From CAWBOY01 sp963790585 (GTDB lineage Bacteria > Planctomycetota > Planctomycetia > Gemmatales > Gemmataceae): 64,000 bases of DNA. The position numbers and the translations under genes are program-made. Numbering within the stretch: the first letter of the stretch is position 1; every line of letters begins with the position of its first letter. Positions 26,937 to 35,736 of this stretch are shown piece after piece. The notes beneath the pieces are model-generated. The model was given only the letters and a program-made list of their open reading frames with translations. It made no database searches and was not told where the DNA came from. Location: positions 806,001 through 870,000 of the forward strand of contig CAWBOY010000006.1 of assembly GCA_963790585.1 (NCBI GenBank). The letters are read 5' to 3'.

Positions 26937-27193
26937 TGTCAGCAGCGTTTTAGCATGGGGCCAAAATTGCGCGGTGGCCCGGGCCAGGGCGCGCAGGCAG
27001 GATCGCGGGCCAGGCCGCGCGCTTTCGTAGAGGGCCATAGGCGTGCACTGTCCCGGGCCAGCACGCGGCGTGGTTCTTTGGTTGGGATTTTGTGATAGGC
27101 TTGAAGCACTTCCCAGCGCCACTCGGCGCCAAAACGCCTCGGAGCCAGGCGCAACCTGGCCCCGAGACTTGACCGGCGGGAGCAAGACCTCCC

Positions 27194-27729
27194 TTGGGCC
27201 CACCCTCATTTCAGCATTTCTGTGGCCAACGGCCAGAGGCACCATGTCTTCGTCGAACGCGGCGTTGTTTGCTCAAGGGTTGTGAGCGACGCTTCACGCC
27301 GGCGCGTCCTCAGCGCGCTGATTGCAGCGCGGCCTGTCGCCGTGCCGCCCAACGGTGGCGGCGCTGGCAGGCGAGCCAGCGCTATCGGTCCACCGAGCGA
27401 GGCCAAGAGCGGCGGCGGGAACAGAGCCGGCGGTATCGCGAGCGACAGCGTCAGCAACAGCGAACCGAGTCAGCTGACGAAGCTTTGCCGCGCGAGGGCC
27501 AGCGCCAGGGTCTGCGTGCGATGATTTTGCCAGGCGGCCCTGCGATCGACCGGGTTGTTATGAGCTTTTCCCGATCGCCGATGAACAATCGTGCAAGCGA
27601 TTCTGTAGTTTGGCCTGCCGACTGGCGTTACGTCGCGTGTTGGATCGTGAGGCGCGCTATCGGTCGCGGCGTCGGCGCTGGCGTTCGGAACGTGTGACCG
27701 AGCGTGTGCGGCCTCCAGATACGTCGTGA
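27194..27729 (+). pseudogene. IS-associated Cys-rich zinc-finger protein, frameshifted
   Basis: The first frame holds a zinc-finger-like unit (GCERRFTPARPQRADC followed by CRRAAQRWRRWQASQRYR). A second similar unit (CDRPGCYELFPI, then KRFCSLACRLALRRVLDREA) is in the +2 frame and ends at 27729. Both are so alike in layout that one two-finger protein broken by a single missing base between about 27460 and 27530 is the simplest reading. The exact start is uncertain. It probably binds DNA for the transposon. Confidence 0.55.
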
Positions 27730-27884
27730 CCAAGTCTTTGCAGATATTTTTGAGCGAGCAGCCAGGATAAAGTGCCTCCACCCCAAACCGGAGAGAGGAG
27801 CGGGCGGTCGCGAGAGCGATTTTGCGTCCCCCGTTTCCTTTCTTCGAATGGAGGAAAGAGGGAGGTTTGGTGGAGGGTACGTAC

Positions 27885-28799
27885 ATGGCTTGGAACGACG
27901 GTATCTCACGACCGGTGATGCTTGCCGACCTGGGCCAGCACTATCGGCGTTATCGCCTGACCGATTTGGAGGCGGAGGAAGCAATGGCGGGATCGCTGCG
28001 TCGTTGGGGGCAGTTGTCACCGGTGGTGGTGTGTATGCGTGAGCAAAAATTGGAACTCCTCGACGGCTTCAAGCGTTATGCGGCGGCACGCCAGGTAGGT
28101 GGGTTAAGGAGTTTGAGCGTACGAGTATTGGAGGTGGATGAGCCGACGGCAAAGGCGGCGATTCTGGGGTTGAACCGTGGTCAGGGTCCGGTACGGGAGT
28201 TGGAGGAGGCCTGGGTTGTCCAGGGGTTGGTACGTGACGATGGGATGACGCAGGTGGAAGCGGCCCACTTGTTGGGCCGACACAAGAGTTGGGTGTGTCG
28301 CCGCCTGGCGTTGTTGGAGCGGTTGAGTGTGGCGGTGAAAGAGGATTTGCGTTTGGGATTAGTGGGTCCGTCGTTGGCCCGTCAATTGACGCGGTTGCCC
28401 GTGGGCAACCAGGAAGCATTGTTGGAGTTGACGCGCCGGGAGACGTTGACGGCTCAGGAAGTGAGCGGCGTGATCGAGTTGTTGCAAGGTGCCAGTGACG
28501 AGCAGGCGGCGTTCGTGCTGGCGAAGCCTCGTGAGGCGTTGGCTCAGGTAAACGGTATGCCGACGGCATTGCGGGATCCACGTCTGAGTGGAGCCGGGAA
28601 CTGGCTGGCGAAGCATTTGAGACAGGCTTTGGAAACACTGACTCGTCTGGAGAATTGGCTTCGGACGCCGAACGTGCTTGAGTTGCGAACGCAGGATCGT
28701 GAGATCCTCCAGCCGATATTGGCGCGTGTCGGCGATCAGTCCCATGTGGTGGCGGAGTTGGTGTTGGGACCGGACCTCAAGCGTATGAGGCTGCCATGA
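27885..28799 (+). CDS. ParB/Spo0J-like protein carried by the IS21 element
   Basis: 304 aa from the ATG at 27885 (GGAGGG upstream). ParB N-domain features: LEAEEAMAGSLRRWGQLSPV, ELLDGFKRYAAARQ, then a helix-turn-helix DGMTQVEAAHLLGRHKSWVC and SLARQLTRLP. Such proteins bind specific DNA sites and, in ParB, CTP. Its stop overlaps the istA start by 4 bp, so it is an integral part of the transposon, perhaps in target choice or end binding. There is no ParA here, so classical partition is unlikely. Confidence 0.8.
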   Translation: MAWNDGISRPVMLADLGQHYRRYRLTDLEAEEAMAGSLRRWGQLSPVVVCMREQKLELLDGFKRYAAARQVGGLRSLSVRVLEVDEPTAKAAILGLNRGQGPVRELEEAWVVQGLVRDDGMTQVEAAHLLGRHKSWVCRRLALLERLSVAVKEDLRLGLVGPSLARQLTRLPVGNQEALLELTRRETLTAQEVSGVIELLQGASDEQAAFVLAKPREALAQVNGMPTALRDPRLSGAGNWLAKHLRQALETLTRLENWLRTPNVLELRTQDREILQPILARVGDQSHVVAELVLGPDLKRMRLP

Positions 28800-30358
28800 A
28801 TGAGGCGTTGCGTCTGGAGATCGTGCAACGGCGTCAGAGTGGGATGTCGTTGCGTGCCATCGCGGAAGAATTGGGCCTGTCGCGTGGCGCCGTGACACGC
28901 GCGTTGGCACAGGTGCAAGCTCAGCGGGACGGACGGGTCGCCCGGCCCCGTCCACGCCACAGCATCATTGATCCCTTCGAGCCGCTCTTGAAGGAGTTGC
29001 TTGCCAAGTACCCGAATCTCACCACCATGCGCGCCTTGGAAGAGTTGCAAGCACGCGGTTTCACTGGCCAGTACACCGTCGTACGTCAGCGCCTGGGATT
29101 GTTGCGGCCACGCGCCGCGCGGCCACCCGTGCCGCGCTTCGAGACCGGGCCAGGGATCCAAGCCCAAATGGACTACGGCGTCTATGACATCGACTTTACA
29201 CGTGAAGGCCGCCGGCGTGTGTACCTCTTCAGCTATTTGCTCGGCTACTCCCGCCGGCAGTATCTACGCTTCGTGGAATCGATGGATCTAACAACGACCT
29301 TGCGAGAACACGTACATGCCTTCCACCATCTTGGCGGCGTCGCGCGGGTCTGCCTGTATGACAACTTCAAAGCCGTGGTGCTGCGTCATGACGCCGATGG
29401 CGTTATCTACAACCCCAAGTTCCTGGCCTTCGCCACGCATTACGGCTTCCGGCCACAAGCCTGCCGCGTGCGCCGACCGCAAACGAAGGGTAAAGTCGAG
29501 CGAAAGATGTTCCACGTCGAAAGCAGTTTGCTCAATGGTCGCACCTTCGACACCCTCGAGCATCTCAACGAGGTGACCACCTGGTGGCTGCACAACGTCG
29601 CCGACATCCGTGTCCTACGCGACTTCAAGGAGACGCCACTCCAGCGTCACCAACACGAACAACCACACTTGCTGACGCTGCCGACCTGTGACTTCGACAC
29701 CGCCCAGGTCATCTATCGCCACGTGAGCGTCGAGGGCTACGTCACCCATCGGCTCAACCTGTACTCCGTGCCGTGGACGTACATCGGCCAGGTGCTACCT
29801 GTACGCGTCACCGAGAGTGAAGTCGTCATCTACTCGATCGGTCTGGAGGAGATCGCACGCCACCTTCTCGTGGCCAGCTCCCACACGGGCGTTCGCCAGT
29901 CGAACAAGACCCATCATCCCGCCGACGACCCCGGCCAGCGTGAACTGCTGTTACGGCAACGCTTCACGGAACTGGGGCCGGTGGCCGTACAGTTCCTCGA
30001 CGGCTTGCTCGCCAAGCAAGTCCAGGGCAAACTACAGGCCCAGCAACTGTTGGCAGTGGTAGCCCACTACCAACGCAAAGATGTACAGGCCGCCTTCGAG
30101 CGTGCCGTCCGCTTCGGCGCCTACTCCTTGGCGGCAATCCGACGCATCCTTGCCGCGACCGCCAAGCCCAAGCCGCTCCTGGAGGAACTGGCCGATCTGC
30201 ATCGTGACACGCTGGACCCGTTGTTGCGTGCCGACGCGGTCGGTCCACGGCCAACCAGCGACTATCAGCATTTGCTCTTGCCTGAGGAAGCCGCCAATGA
30301 CGCCTCGTCCCAAGAAAAACCGTTCAGCGAAACCAACACCGACGCCACCTCTGCGTGA
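28796..30358 (+). CDS. istA: IS21-family transposase IstA
   Basis: 520 aa. N-terminal helix-turn-helix (IVQRRQSGMSLRAIAEELGL, RGAVTRAL), then the rve integrase core: first Asp in QAQMDYGVYDIDF, second Asp in RVCLYDNFKAVV, Glu in RPQTKGKVERKMFHVESS. The C-terminal region has the beta-barrel typical of IstA (VEGYVTHRLNLYSVPWTYIG). It overlaps the ParB-like gene by 4 bp and istB by about 60 bp. No disruption is seen. Confidence 0.93.
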   Translation: MNEALRLEIVQRRQSGMSLRAIAEELGLSRGAVTRALAQVQAQRDGRVARPRPRHSIIDPFEPLLKELLAKYPNLTTMRALEELQARGFTGQYTVVRQRLGLLRPRAARPPVPRFETGPGIQAQMDYGVYDIDFTREGRRRVYLFSYLLGYSRRQYLRFVESMDLTTTLREHVHAFHHLGGVARVCLYDNFKAVVLRHDADGVIYNPKFLAFATHYGFRPQACRVRRPQTKGKVERKMFHVESSLLNGRTFDTLEHLNEVTTWWLHNVADIRVLRDFKETPLQRHQHEQPHLLTLPTCDFDTAQVIYRHVSVEGYVTHRLNLYSVPWTYIGQVLPVRVTESEVVIYSIGLEEIARHLLVASSHTGVRQSNKTHHPADDPGQRELLLRQRFTELGPVAVQFLDGLLAKQVQGKLQAQQLLAVVAHYQRKDVQAAFERAVRFGAYSLAAIRRILAATAKPKPLLEELADLHRDTLDPLLRADAVGPRPTSDYQHLLLPEEAANDASSQEKPFSETNTDATSA

Positions 30359-31112
30359 GCAGATCCTCGCCGACTTCGCCACGCTGCGCGTCCCCATGAC
30401 TGCCGAACAGCTCGATGCCGTCGTACTCGACGCCGAGCAAAGCGGCCGCTCGCATCTGGAGTTCCTGTACCGTTTGCTCACCGACCAGGCGGGCTTGCGT
30501 CGCCAACGTAGCATCGAACGACGCATCAAGGATGCCCACTTCCGCGAACTGAAACCACTGAGCGACTTCGATTGGAGCTTCAACCCGTCGCTCCCACGGA
30601 CGCAACTTGAAACCTTGGTTGGCTGTGACTTCGTCCGCCGCTGTCAGAACCTGGTGTTCGTCGGCCAATCCGGCTTGGGAAAAAGTCGGCTGATTCAGAA
30701 CATCGGTCAGGCCGCTTGCGTGCAGGGCTATCGCGTCTTTTACACGACCAGCGGTGCTCTCCTGGAAGATCTGACTGCGGCCTTGGCCGACCAAACAACG
30801 ATCCACGACCGTGTACGCTTCTATGCCCGCTTCGAGTTGTTAATCATCGACGAATTTGGTCTGGACCGCATTGAACGCAGCCTGTGTCCGCAGGCCGCCA
30901 GCTTGTGGTACAAGATCATCGACGCGCGGAGCCAACGGGTCAGCACGGCGCTGGTGACCAACATCGACTTCGAGTCCTGGGCCGAATACCTGGGCGATGC
31001 TCCCCTGGCGATGGCGTTGTTGGATCGCGTCGTGGACGGCGCAACCATCGTGAAATTGAAGGGCAAATCCTATCGTGTTCATCGCGGCCCCGAAGAGCCG
31101 TCCGCCAAGTAA
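30297..31112 (+). CDS. istB: IS21-family ATP-binding protein IstB
   Basis: AAA+ helper ATPase, related to DnaC, that guides IstA to the target. Walker A GQSGLGKSRLIQNI, Walker B ELLIIDEFGLD. The start at 30297 (MTPRPKKNRSA) gives 271 aa, the usual size, and overlaps the istA end. The longer open frame starting at 30081 lies inside istA and is rejected. The stop is 107 bp from the right IS end. Confidence 0.92.
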   Translation: MTPRPKKNRSAKPTPTPPLREQILADFATLRVPMTAEQLDAVVLDAEQSGRSHLEFLYRLLTDQAGLRRQRSIERRIKDAHFRELKPLSDFDWSFNPSLPRTQLETLVGCDFVRRCQNLVFVGQSGLGKSRLIQNIGQAACVQGYRVFYTTSGALLEDLTAALADQTTIHDRVRFYARFELLIIDEFGLDRIERSLCPQAASLWYKIIDARSQRVSTALVTNIDFESWAEYLGDAPLAMALLDRVVDGATIVKLKGKSYRVHRGPEEPSAK

Positions 31113-31197
31113 CCGCGCCAAGGATAGGACCTCGCCACGCTCACCCCGCTTCGCCGGGCAACTCCTGTTGGCCTCATCTCAAGCCGCGAAAATGGCC

Positions 31198-34100
31198 TCA
31201 CTTCAAAACGCGATCAACATCTCTTCGAAGGGCATGACCGACGAGCATCCATGGCACCGTCCCGGAGACGAGTTTTTCGTTCATTGTCTCGTGATGTTTT
31301 TGCCAGGTCCGAGCATGCTCCTTGAATTGGTCAAGAGTCATCGTGCGCAGCGGCCCGTCGCTGTCGCCATTCTTCATTTCATGGAGGCGGATAAATGCGA
31401 GATGAGCTTCTTCCTCACGATTGGCCTTATAGCCCATAGCGTGATAGTGCAGGAGAAACGGTGTATCGGCCCAAAACGATTCACGCACATCATGAAGCGC
31501 CTGGAAAGCTTGCGCCGGTCGGCCAACGGAATCGAGAGTTATTGTCTTCAAGTAGAGTGCTTCAAAATTTCCCGGGTGCTTATCGCATATTCGGTCGAAG
31601 ACCTTGATGGCTTCCTCCAACTGTCCACAAAGGGAGAGCGCGCGGCCCAAGAAAAGACCAACCTCTTGACTGTCTGGTTCGATCTGTTCAAGCCGGCGAA
31701 GATTGGGCACAGCATCCGCGAATTTTCCACCATTAAAATCCAACTTAGCGAGGTTCCGTATGGCCTGGGCATCACCCGCGTCGAGTCTGAGGACCGTCTC
31801 CATCAACTCGCGCATTGCGGAGAGATCGTTTAATTCGAGGGCAATCGAAAATGCTTTCCAGCACGTTTCCGGGCGACCAATTAATCGCGAGGCCTTACTG
31901 AGGAAATCAAGTGACGTTTCTTTAGACCCATGGACCCGATGCCATTCTGCAGCGAGTTGTAGCCAGACAGGATTCGCTTCGTCCTTCGCATTTTCTAATG
32001 CCGCACTGGCACCAACGACATCACCGGCTCGTCTAAGCTTTTCAAACGTGGCCAGCTTATTTAGTATGTGCTCGGGCTCCAGAAGCTTTTTTAGGTAATC
32101 AATTGCTTGGCAGATTAGGTCCGGTGTATCGTCATTGAGCGCGGTTTCAAACACAAGAGCAGCAACTTGCTCCCGATCATCTTTATCGCGAACTCGTAAT
32201 AACAAGGACTCGGCGGTTGCGAGCGTCCGAGCGAATCCCTTTCCATCGATTACATCGATTGCCGCAGCAAGGTGCCCGGCGACAAAACTGTCTGGATACT
32301 GACGACGCAATCGTTCAGCGAGATTGGGGACCGACGGCAGGTCTCCTCGACAAACGGCGCGGGCGTATTCCAGCGAGGTGCGTTCTGCTTTGGATAGCAC
32401 TATGCCCAACCGCTGCGACTGTGAGCGGTCATTGAGAAATCTCGCAATGGTGATGGCCAGTTCGACCGCTTCCTGCTCGCACCCGGTTATTGGGCGACCC
32501 TGTGCTACTGCTGTGGTTATTAGCGGTTGTAGACGTGTCATCAGATTCCGTAGAACAAGATTCTCTTCCTCGCTACAATGTTCATTAATAATCGAGCGGT
32601 AATTCTTTGGTTTGAGCATCCTCTGCAAAGTCCCCTGAACCCAGGCTAGTGCGCAGCGTTGTTGAGGGACTGGTGAGGTCTGTTGTTGCGCCCATGAAAA
32701 AATGCACGCCGCTTCTGTTTCCAGCCCATGGCGGGCATAGGCCACAACGATTTGGTCCACCCATCGCTCGTCCGTAGGGAGTGTGCGGGCTACACCCAAT
32801 GCTAGATCGTTATTTCCGACTTCTAAATGCATTGCAAGCTTCAAGGATCTGCAGACATCATCGTCGATTGCATCTAAGGTGGACAACGCTTCGGCTCGAC
32901 GTCCCTCGAACCACAACAGTTTCGCGTTCAGATTTACCAACCTCCCCGCGTCGTCTGGCGAAATATCGCTACCCAAAATATCACCGGCCCGATTTAGCCA
33001 TTCCCGGAATGATGCGGTGTCTATACGCTCAAGCGCTGATTTTTCGGATGACTCGATCACTGTGAGATCAGCAAGTAGCATCGCAGCACGCCCACGAGCG
33101 TGAGGCGATGCCGATTGACCTTCGTTGTAAAACCATTCTTGAAGCTTGGGCCGCGATGCGACAGCTTCTGTTCTCTCGGCACCGTGAATCTTTCCTCGGA
33201 TCTCGTCCCACAATTGTTGTGCCTGGCAATCTAGCGCTTTTCTTAGACGAGTCTCAAGCTGGGCTACACGGCTGTCTTGTACCGCTTGTTGAGCCCTCGT
33301 AGGTGGTAGAGCCAAAGCACCGGTCGATGTTCCTGTTGGGCTTCGGGCAAAGCTGGAGAAACCAATAGTCTGGCTCCAATTTTTGAGTCCTCGGACTGTG
33401 TCGAGTATCTCCGTGAGAGTCGTCGCCTGCTCCTGAGATTGAGCCCCGACGAGGCGTTCGATTTGGCTGGCAAGATACGCCATGCGAGTGTTGATCTTGG
33501 GGTCGATCGCAAAGAGCTTCTTCGTCGTCCAGCATCTTTCACTGATATCATCTGAAGAGGCCGAGAGGGCGATCGCGCCAATCCACGCATATAACAGCTT
33601 CTCTGCCTCTTTCGATTCGATGTTGGGGAAAAAATAGCCGATCCTATCCAATAGCTTCTGACGCAGCTCGGTAAGGTCGACGTTGTTAAGCTTCCAGTCG
33701 ATGCACTCCCAATACTTCCTAAATTCGGCTTGGTTCTGAGTAAGCCGCTCCATACGCTGGAACTTCCCTTTGTGCTTTCCTGAAACGAACCCCCTAATCG
33801 ATTCGCACAATTCCGCGAGAATGGCCTCGTCTCGGTGACCCGCAGTCCATCTTGCGAAGGATGCACTATGATTGTGCAGATTGCCAGCGCTCTGAGTGCT
33901 ACAGAAACGAAACCAAGATCCAGGACGTTCTTCCACGACTACCGCCCAGCGCTCAAGCATCCCGCAAGATTCCTCCTGGGTAACGGAGAACTGGCCGGCT
34001 TTATCCTTAATCTGAATGCCCCCAATCACACCGCTAGAGGCGACGACCGCGATGTCCTCGAATGCTTCAAGGTATACATTATCGTCCTCACGCGCTCCCA

Positions 34101-34221
34101 GGATGAGATCGATTGCTTGAGCCCAGCCAGCAACGAAACCCCGACTTGCGTTCGTGGCTTCGCGGCTGGGCAACCGTGGCACGCCCGTCGGGTCATCAAA
34201 CGTCGGTATTTCGTCGGCCAT
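31198..34221 (-). CDS. DUF4297/Cap4-like nuclease domain with TPR-like repeats
   Basis: Start at MADEIPTFDD (34221), which has GAGGT upstream. Residues 20-130 (ASRGFVAGWAQAIDLIL, NVYLEAFEDIAVV, GVIGGIQIKDKAGQFSV) match the PD-(D/E)xK pattern of DUF4297 dsDNA nucleases used by Cap4-type effectors, with Glu-Asp and Q-x-K positions. The following 850 residues are helical repeats of TPR type (NLRRLEQIEPDSQEVGLFLGRALSLC). The last seven codons (VDRVLK, stop) lie inside the IS21 end, so the C-terminus is cut or replaced. Neighbourhood with a restriction operon supports antiphage defence; activity is inference. Confidence 0.65.
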   Translation of the reverse strand: MADEIPTFDDPTGVPRLPSREATNASRGFVAGWAQAIDLILGAREDDNVYLEAFEDIAVVASSGVIGGIQIKDKAGQFSVTQEESCGMLERWAVVVEERPGSWFRFCSTQSAGNLHNHSASFARWTAGHRDEAILAELCESIRGFVSGKHKGKFQRMERLTQNQAEFRKYWECIDWKLNNVDLTELRQKLLDRIGYFFPNIESKEAEKLLYAWIGAIALSASSDDISERCWTTKKLFAIDPKINTRMAYLASQIERLVGAQSQEQATTLTEILDTVRGLKNWSQTIGFSSFARSPTGTSTGALALPPTRAQQAVQDSRVAQLETRLRKALDCQAQQLWDEIRGKIHGAERTEAVASRPKLQEWFYNEGQSASPHARGRAAMLLADLTVIESSEKSALERIDTASFREWLNRAGDILGSDISPDDAGRLVNLNAKLLWFEGRRAEALSTLDAIDDDVCRSLKLAMHLEVGNNDLALGVARTLPTDERWVDQIVVAYARHGLETEAACIFSWAQQQTSPVPQQRCALAWVQGTLQRMLKPKNYRSIINEHCSEEENLVLRNLMTRLQPLITTAVAQGRPITGCEQEAVELAITIARFLNDRSQSQRLGIVLSKAERTSLEYARAVCRGDLPSVPNLAERLRRQYPDSFVAGHLAAAIDVIDGKGFARTLATAESLLLRVRDKDDREQVAALVFETALNDDTPDLICQAIDYLKKLLEPEHILNKLATFEKLRRAGDVVGASAALENAKDEANPVWLQLAAEWHRVHGSKETSLDFLSKASRLIGRPETCWKAFSIALELNDLSAMRELMETVLRLDAGDAQAIRNLAKLDFNGGKFADAVPNLRRLEQIEPDSQEVGLFLGRALSLCGQLEEAIKVFDRICDKHPGNFEALYLKTITLDSVGRPAQAFQALHDVRESFWADTPFLLHYHAMGYKANREEEAHLAFIRLHEMKNGDSDGPLRTMTLDQFKEHARTWQKHHETMNEKLVSGTVPWMLVGHALRRDVDRVLK

Positions 34222-34554
34222 GATGTCAACCTCGATCGCGATTAAGATATATAGCCCGCGATCCGGGAGAACCGGCCGCCTCTTCGGAAACAATTATTAT
34301 ACATCGCTGAGTGTCATCGCTGCTCCGGCAAGATGGCCCAGCCTTATCGATATTAAGCGCTTCATTGAGGCTATCCGGTCGTTATGAGGGTTAAGTCGTA
34401 ACCGACAATTCGTCTGCTTGTACCCGGTCGATCGATGTTTCGGTCGATTAGACGCGGGCTGGACCGACACGTGAAGCGCGTAATGCCCGCTTTCCCGGTG
34501 GTCACAAGATGAGCATGTTTTAGCCCATCAGCGTCCTTAGTTTTTGTTCACACT

Positions 34555-35002
34555 CACTGAAGGCCGCTCAAGTACGGTGGAATCCAAATGTGCAACGCCA
34601 CGAGGAAGCCCGAAGAAATCAGGGCAAGGGCATCCGGGCAGTTCTACATGGTGCGTTCACCGTCGGCCTCATGAATCATTATGAGAAGCAGAACTCCGAC
34701 ACAACGGTCTTATGATGCTCGATTCTCCGCTTACGTCCTATAAGAAGAAGCACCAATACGAAGCGGATGTGGACATCCAGTTCGGCTTCTTCGACAGCCT
34801 GTTGAATCTGCCCGACTACCAGCACGTGATCGTCTTTGAGAACAAGGAGCCGCCAGCCGAGGTGCGGCCTAGGCTAGTCAAACGCACTTCATGGGGACAC
34901 CTGGGATGGGCCGCAAGGGCTTCATACCGGAGCGAGGGGCCATATCGTCCGGGATCGGCCAGAAAAACGTCACTGAGTAGACCCCAACTCAACTATCACT
35001 GA
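34555..35002 (+). pseudogene. decayed ABC/SMC-type ATPase, C-terminal fragment
   Basis: The first frame reads KGIRAVLHGAFTVGLMNHYE up to a stop at 34713, then the continuation LMMLDSPLTSYKKKHQ appears one frame on, followed by FFDSLLNLPDYQHVIVFEN and KEPP. HGAFTVGL and LDSPL (Walker B with D-loop) are typical of the last part of large ATPases found in defence loci. The N-terminal part is missing and there is a frameshift, so it is dead. Confidence 0.6.
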
Positions 35003-35016
35003 TCAAGAGCATTCTT

Positions 35017-35736
35017 TCAATACCCCCAATGCTCATGCCTCACCGGCAACCGATTGAGCGTATCACGGTGAAACTCCCATTTCGGCATGTAGCGATCCAT
35101 CAGAGCCACAAAACGGCGATTGTGGGTCGGCTCCAGCAGATGGACCATTTCATGCACGATGATATACTCCAGGCATTCTGGAGGTTTCTTCGCCAGCTCC
35201 GTGTTGAGGCGGATCGTCCCCAATTCTGGACTGCATGATCCCCATTTGGTCCTCATTTTACGAACGATGATCCCCCTCACCTGCACGCCGAGGAGCGGTT
35301 GCAATTTTGCCAGCAAGGACGGTAGGGCTATCCTGATTTGGTCGCGATACCAGTTATCTAGGATTTGCTGCTTCCGTTCCTCGTCCGTGCCGGATCGGAC
35401 TTGTAGTTGTAGCTTGCGATGCCTTACCTCCACCAAAGGCCCCGCTTCTTTCTCGACGACCTGGAGCAGGTAGCGCTTTCCCCAAACGTAGTGGCTTTCT
35501 CGATCCAGGTATTCGCGTGGCGTTTCCCGCTCTTGCTCGCGCAGTTTTTTCTGCTGCTGGCGAATCCAGCCGAGCTTGGAGATGGCGAAGACGCGGATCG
35601 TGTCGAGCGCCATGCGGAGCGGCGCGGAAATCCGGACCGCGCCGGTCGGTGGGTAGACGCTCAGGTGGATATTCTTGATGTCTTTCAAGGTGACATCCAC
35701 CGCGATCTCACCTAAATGGACCTGGGTAATCATCAA
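35017..35736 (-). CDS. YgjP-type (DUF45) metalloprotease-like protein
   Basis: 239 aa with the zinc-metalloprotease motif HEMVHLLEPTHNRRF and the upstream family signature RKMRTKWGSCSPELGTIRLN. YgjP-like proteins are often found next to type I restriction genes; the biochemical role is unsettled. Its start overlaps the end of hsdR by 4 bp, making it the last gene of the operon. Confidence 0.9.
   Translation of the reverse strand: MMITQVHLGEIAVDVTLKDIKNIHLSVYPPTGAVRISAPLRMALDTIRVFAISKLGWIRQQQKKLREQERETPREYLDRESHYVWGKRYLLQVVEKEAGPLVEVRHRKLQLQVRSGTDEERKQQILDNWYRDQIRIALPSLLAKLQPLLGVQVRGIIVRKMRTKWGSCSPELGTIRLNTELAKKPPECLEYIIVHEMVHLLEPTHNRRFVALMDRYMPKWEFHRDTLNRLPVRHEHWGY

Larger units (their letters stand above)
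26937..31219 (+). mobile_element. IS21-family element with ParB-like passenger, 4283 bp
   Basis: Ends are TGTCAGCAGCGTTTT... and ...AAAACGCGATCAACA, with about 38 bp of imperfect terminal inverted repeat (shared blocks GCGTTTT, GGCC, CGCGGC). It contains four genes in one direction: Cys-rich protein, ParB-like protein, istA, istB. No matching target duplication is found (CAGGG left, TCTCT right), and genes on both sides are truncated, pointing to an IS-adjacent deletion. Confidence 0.8.
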
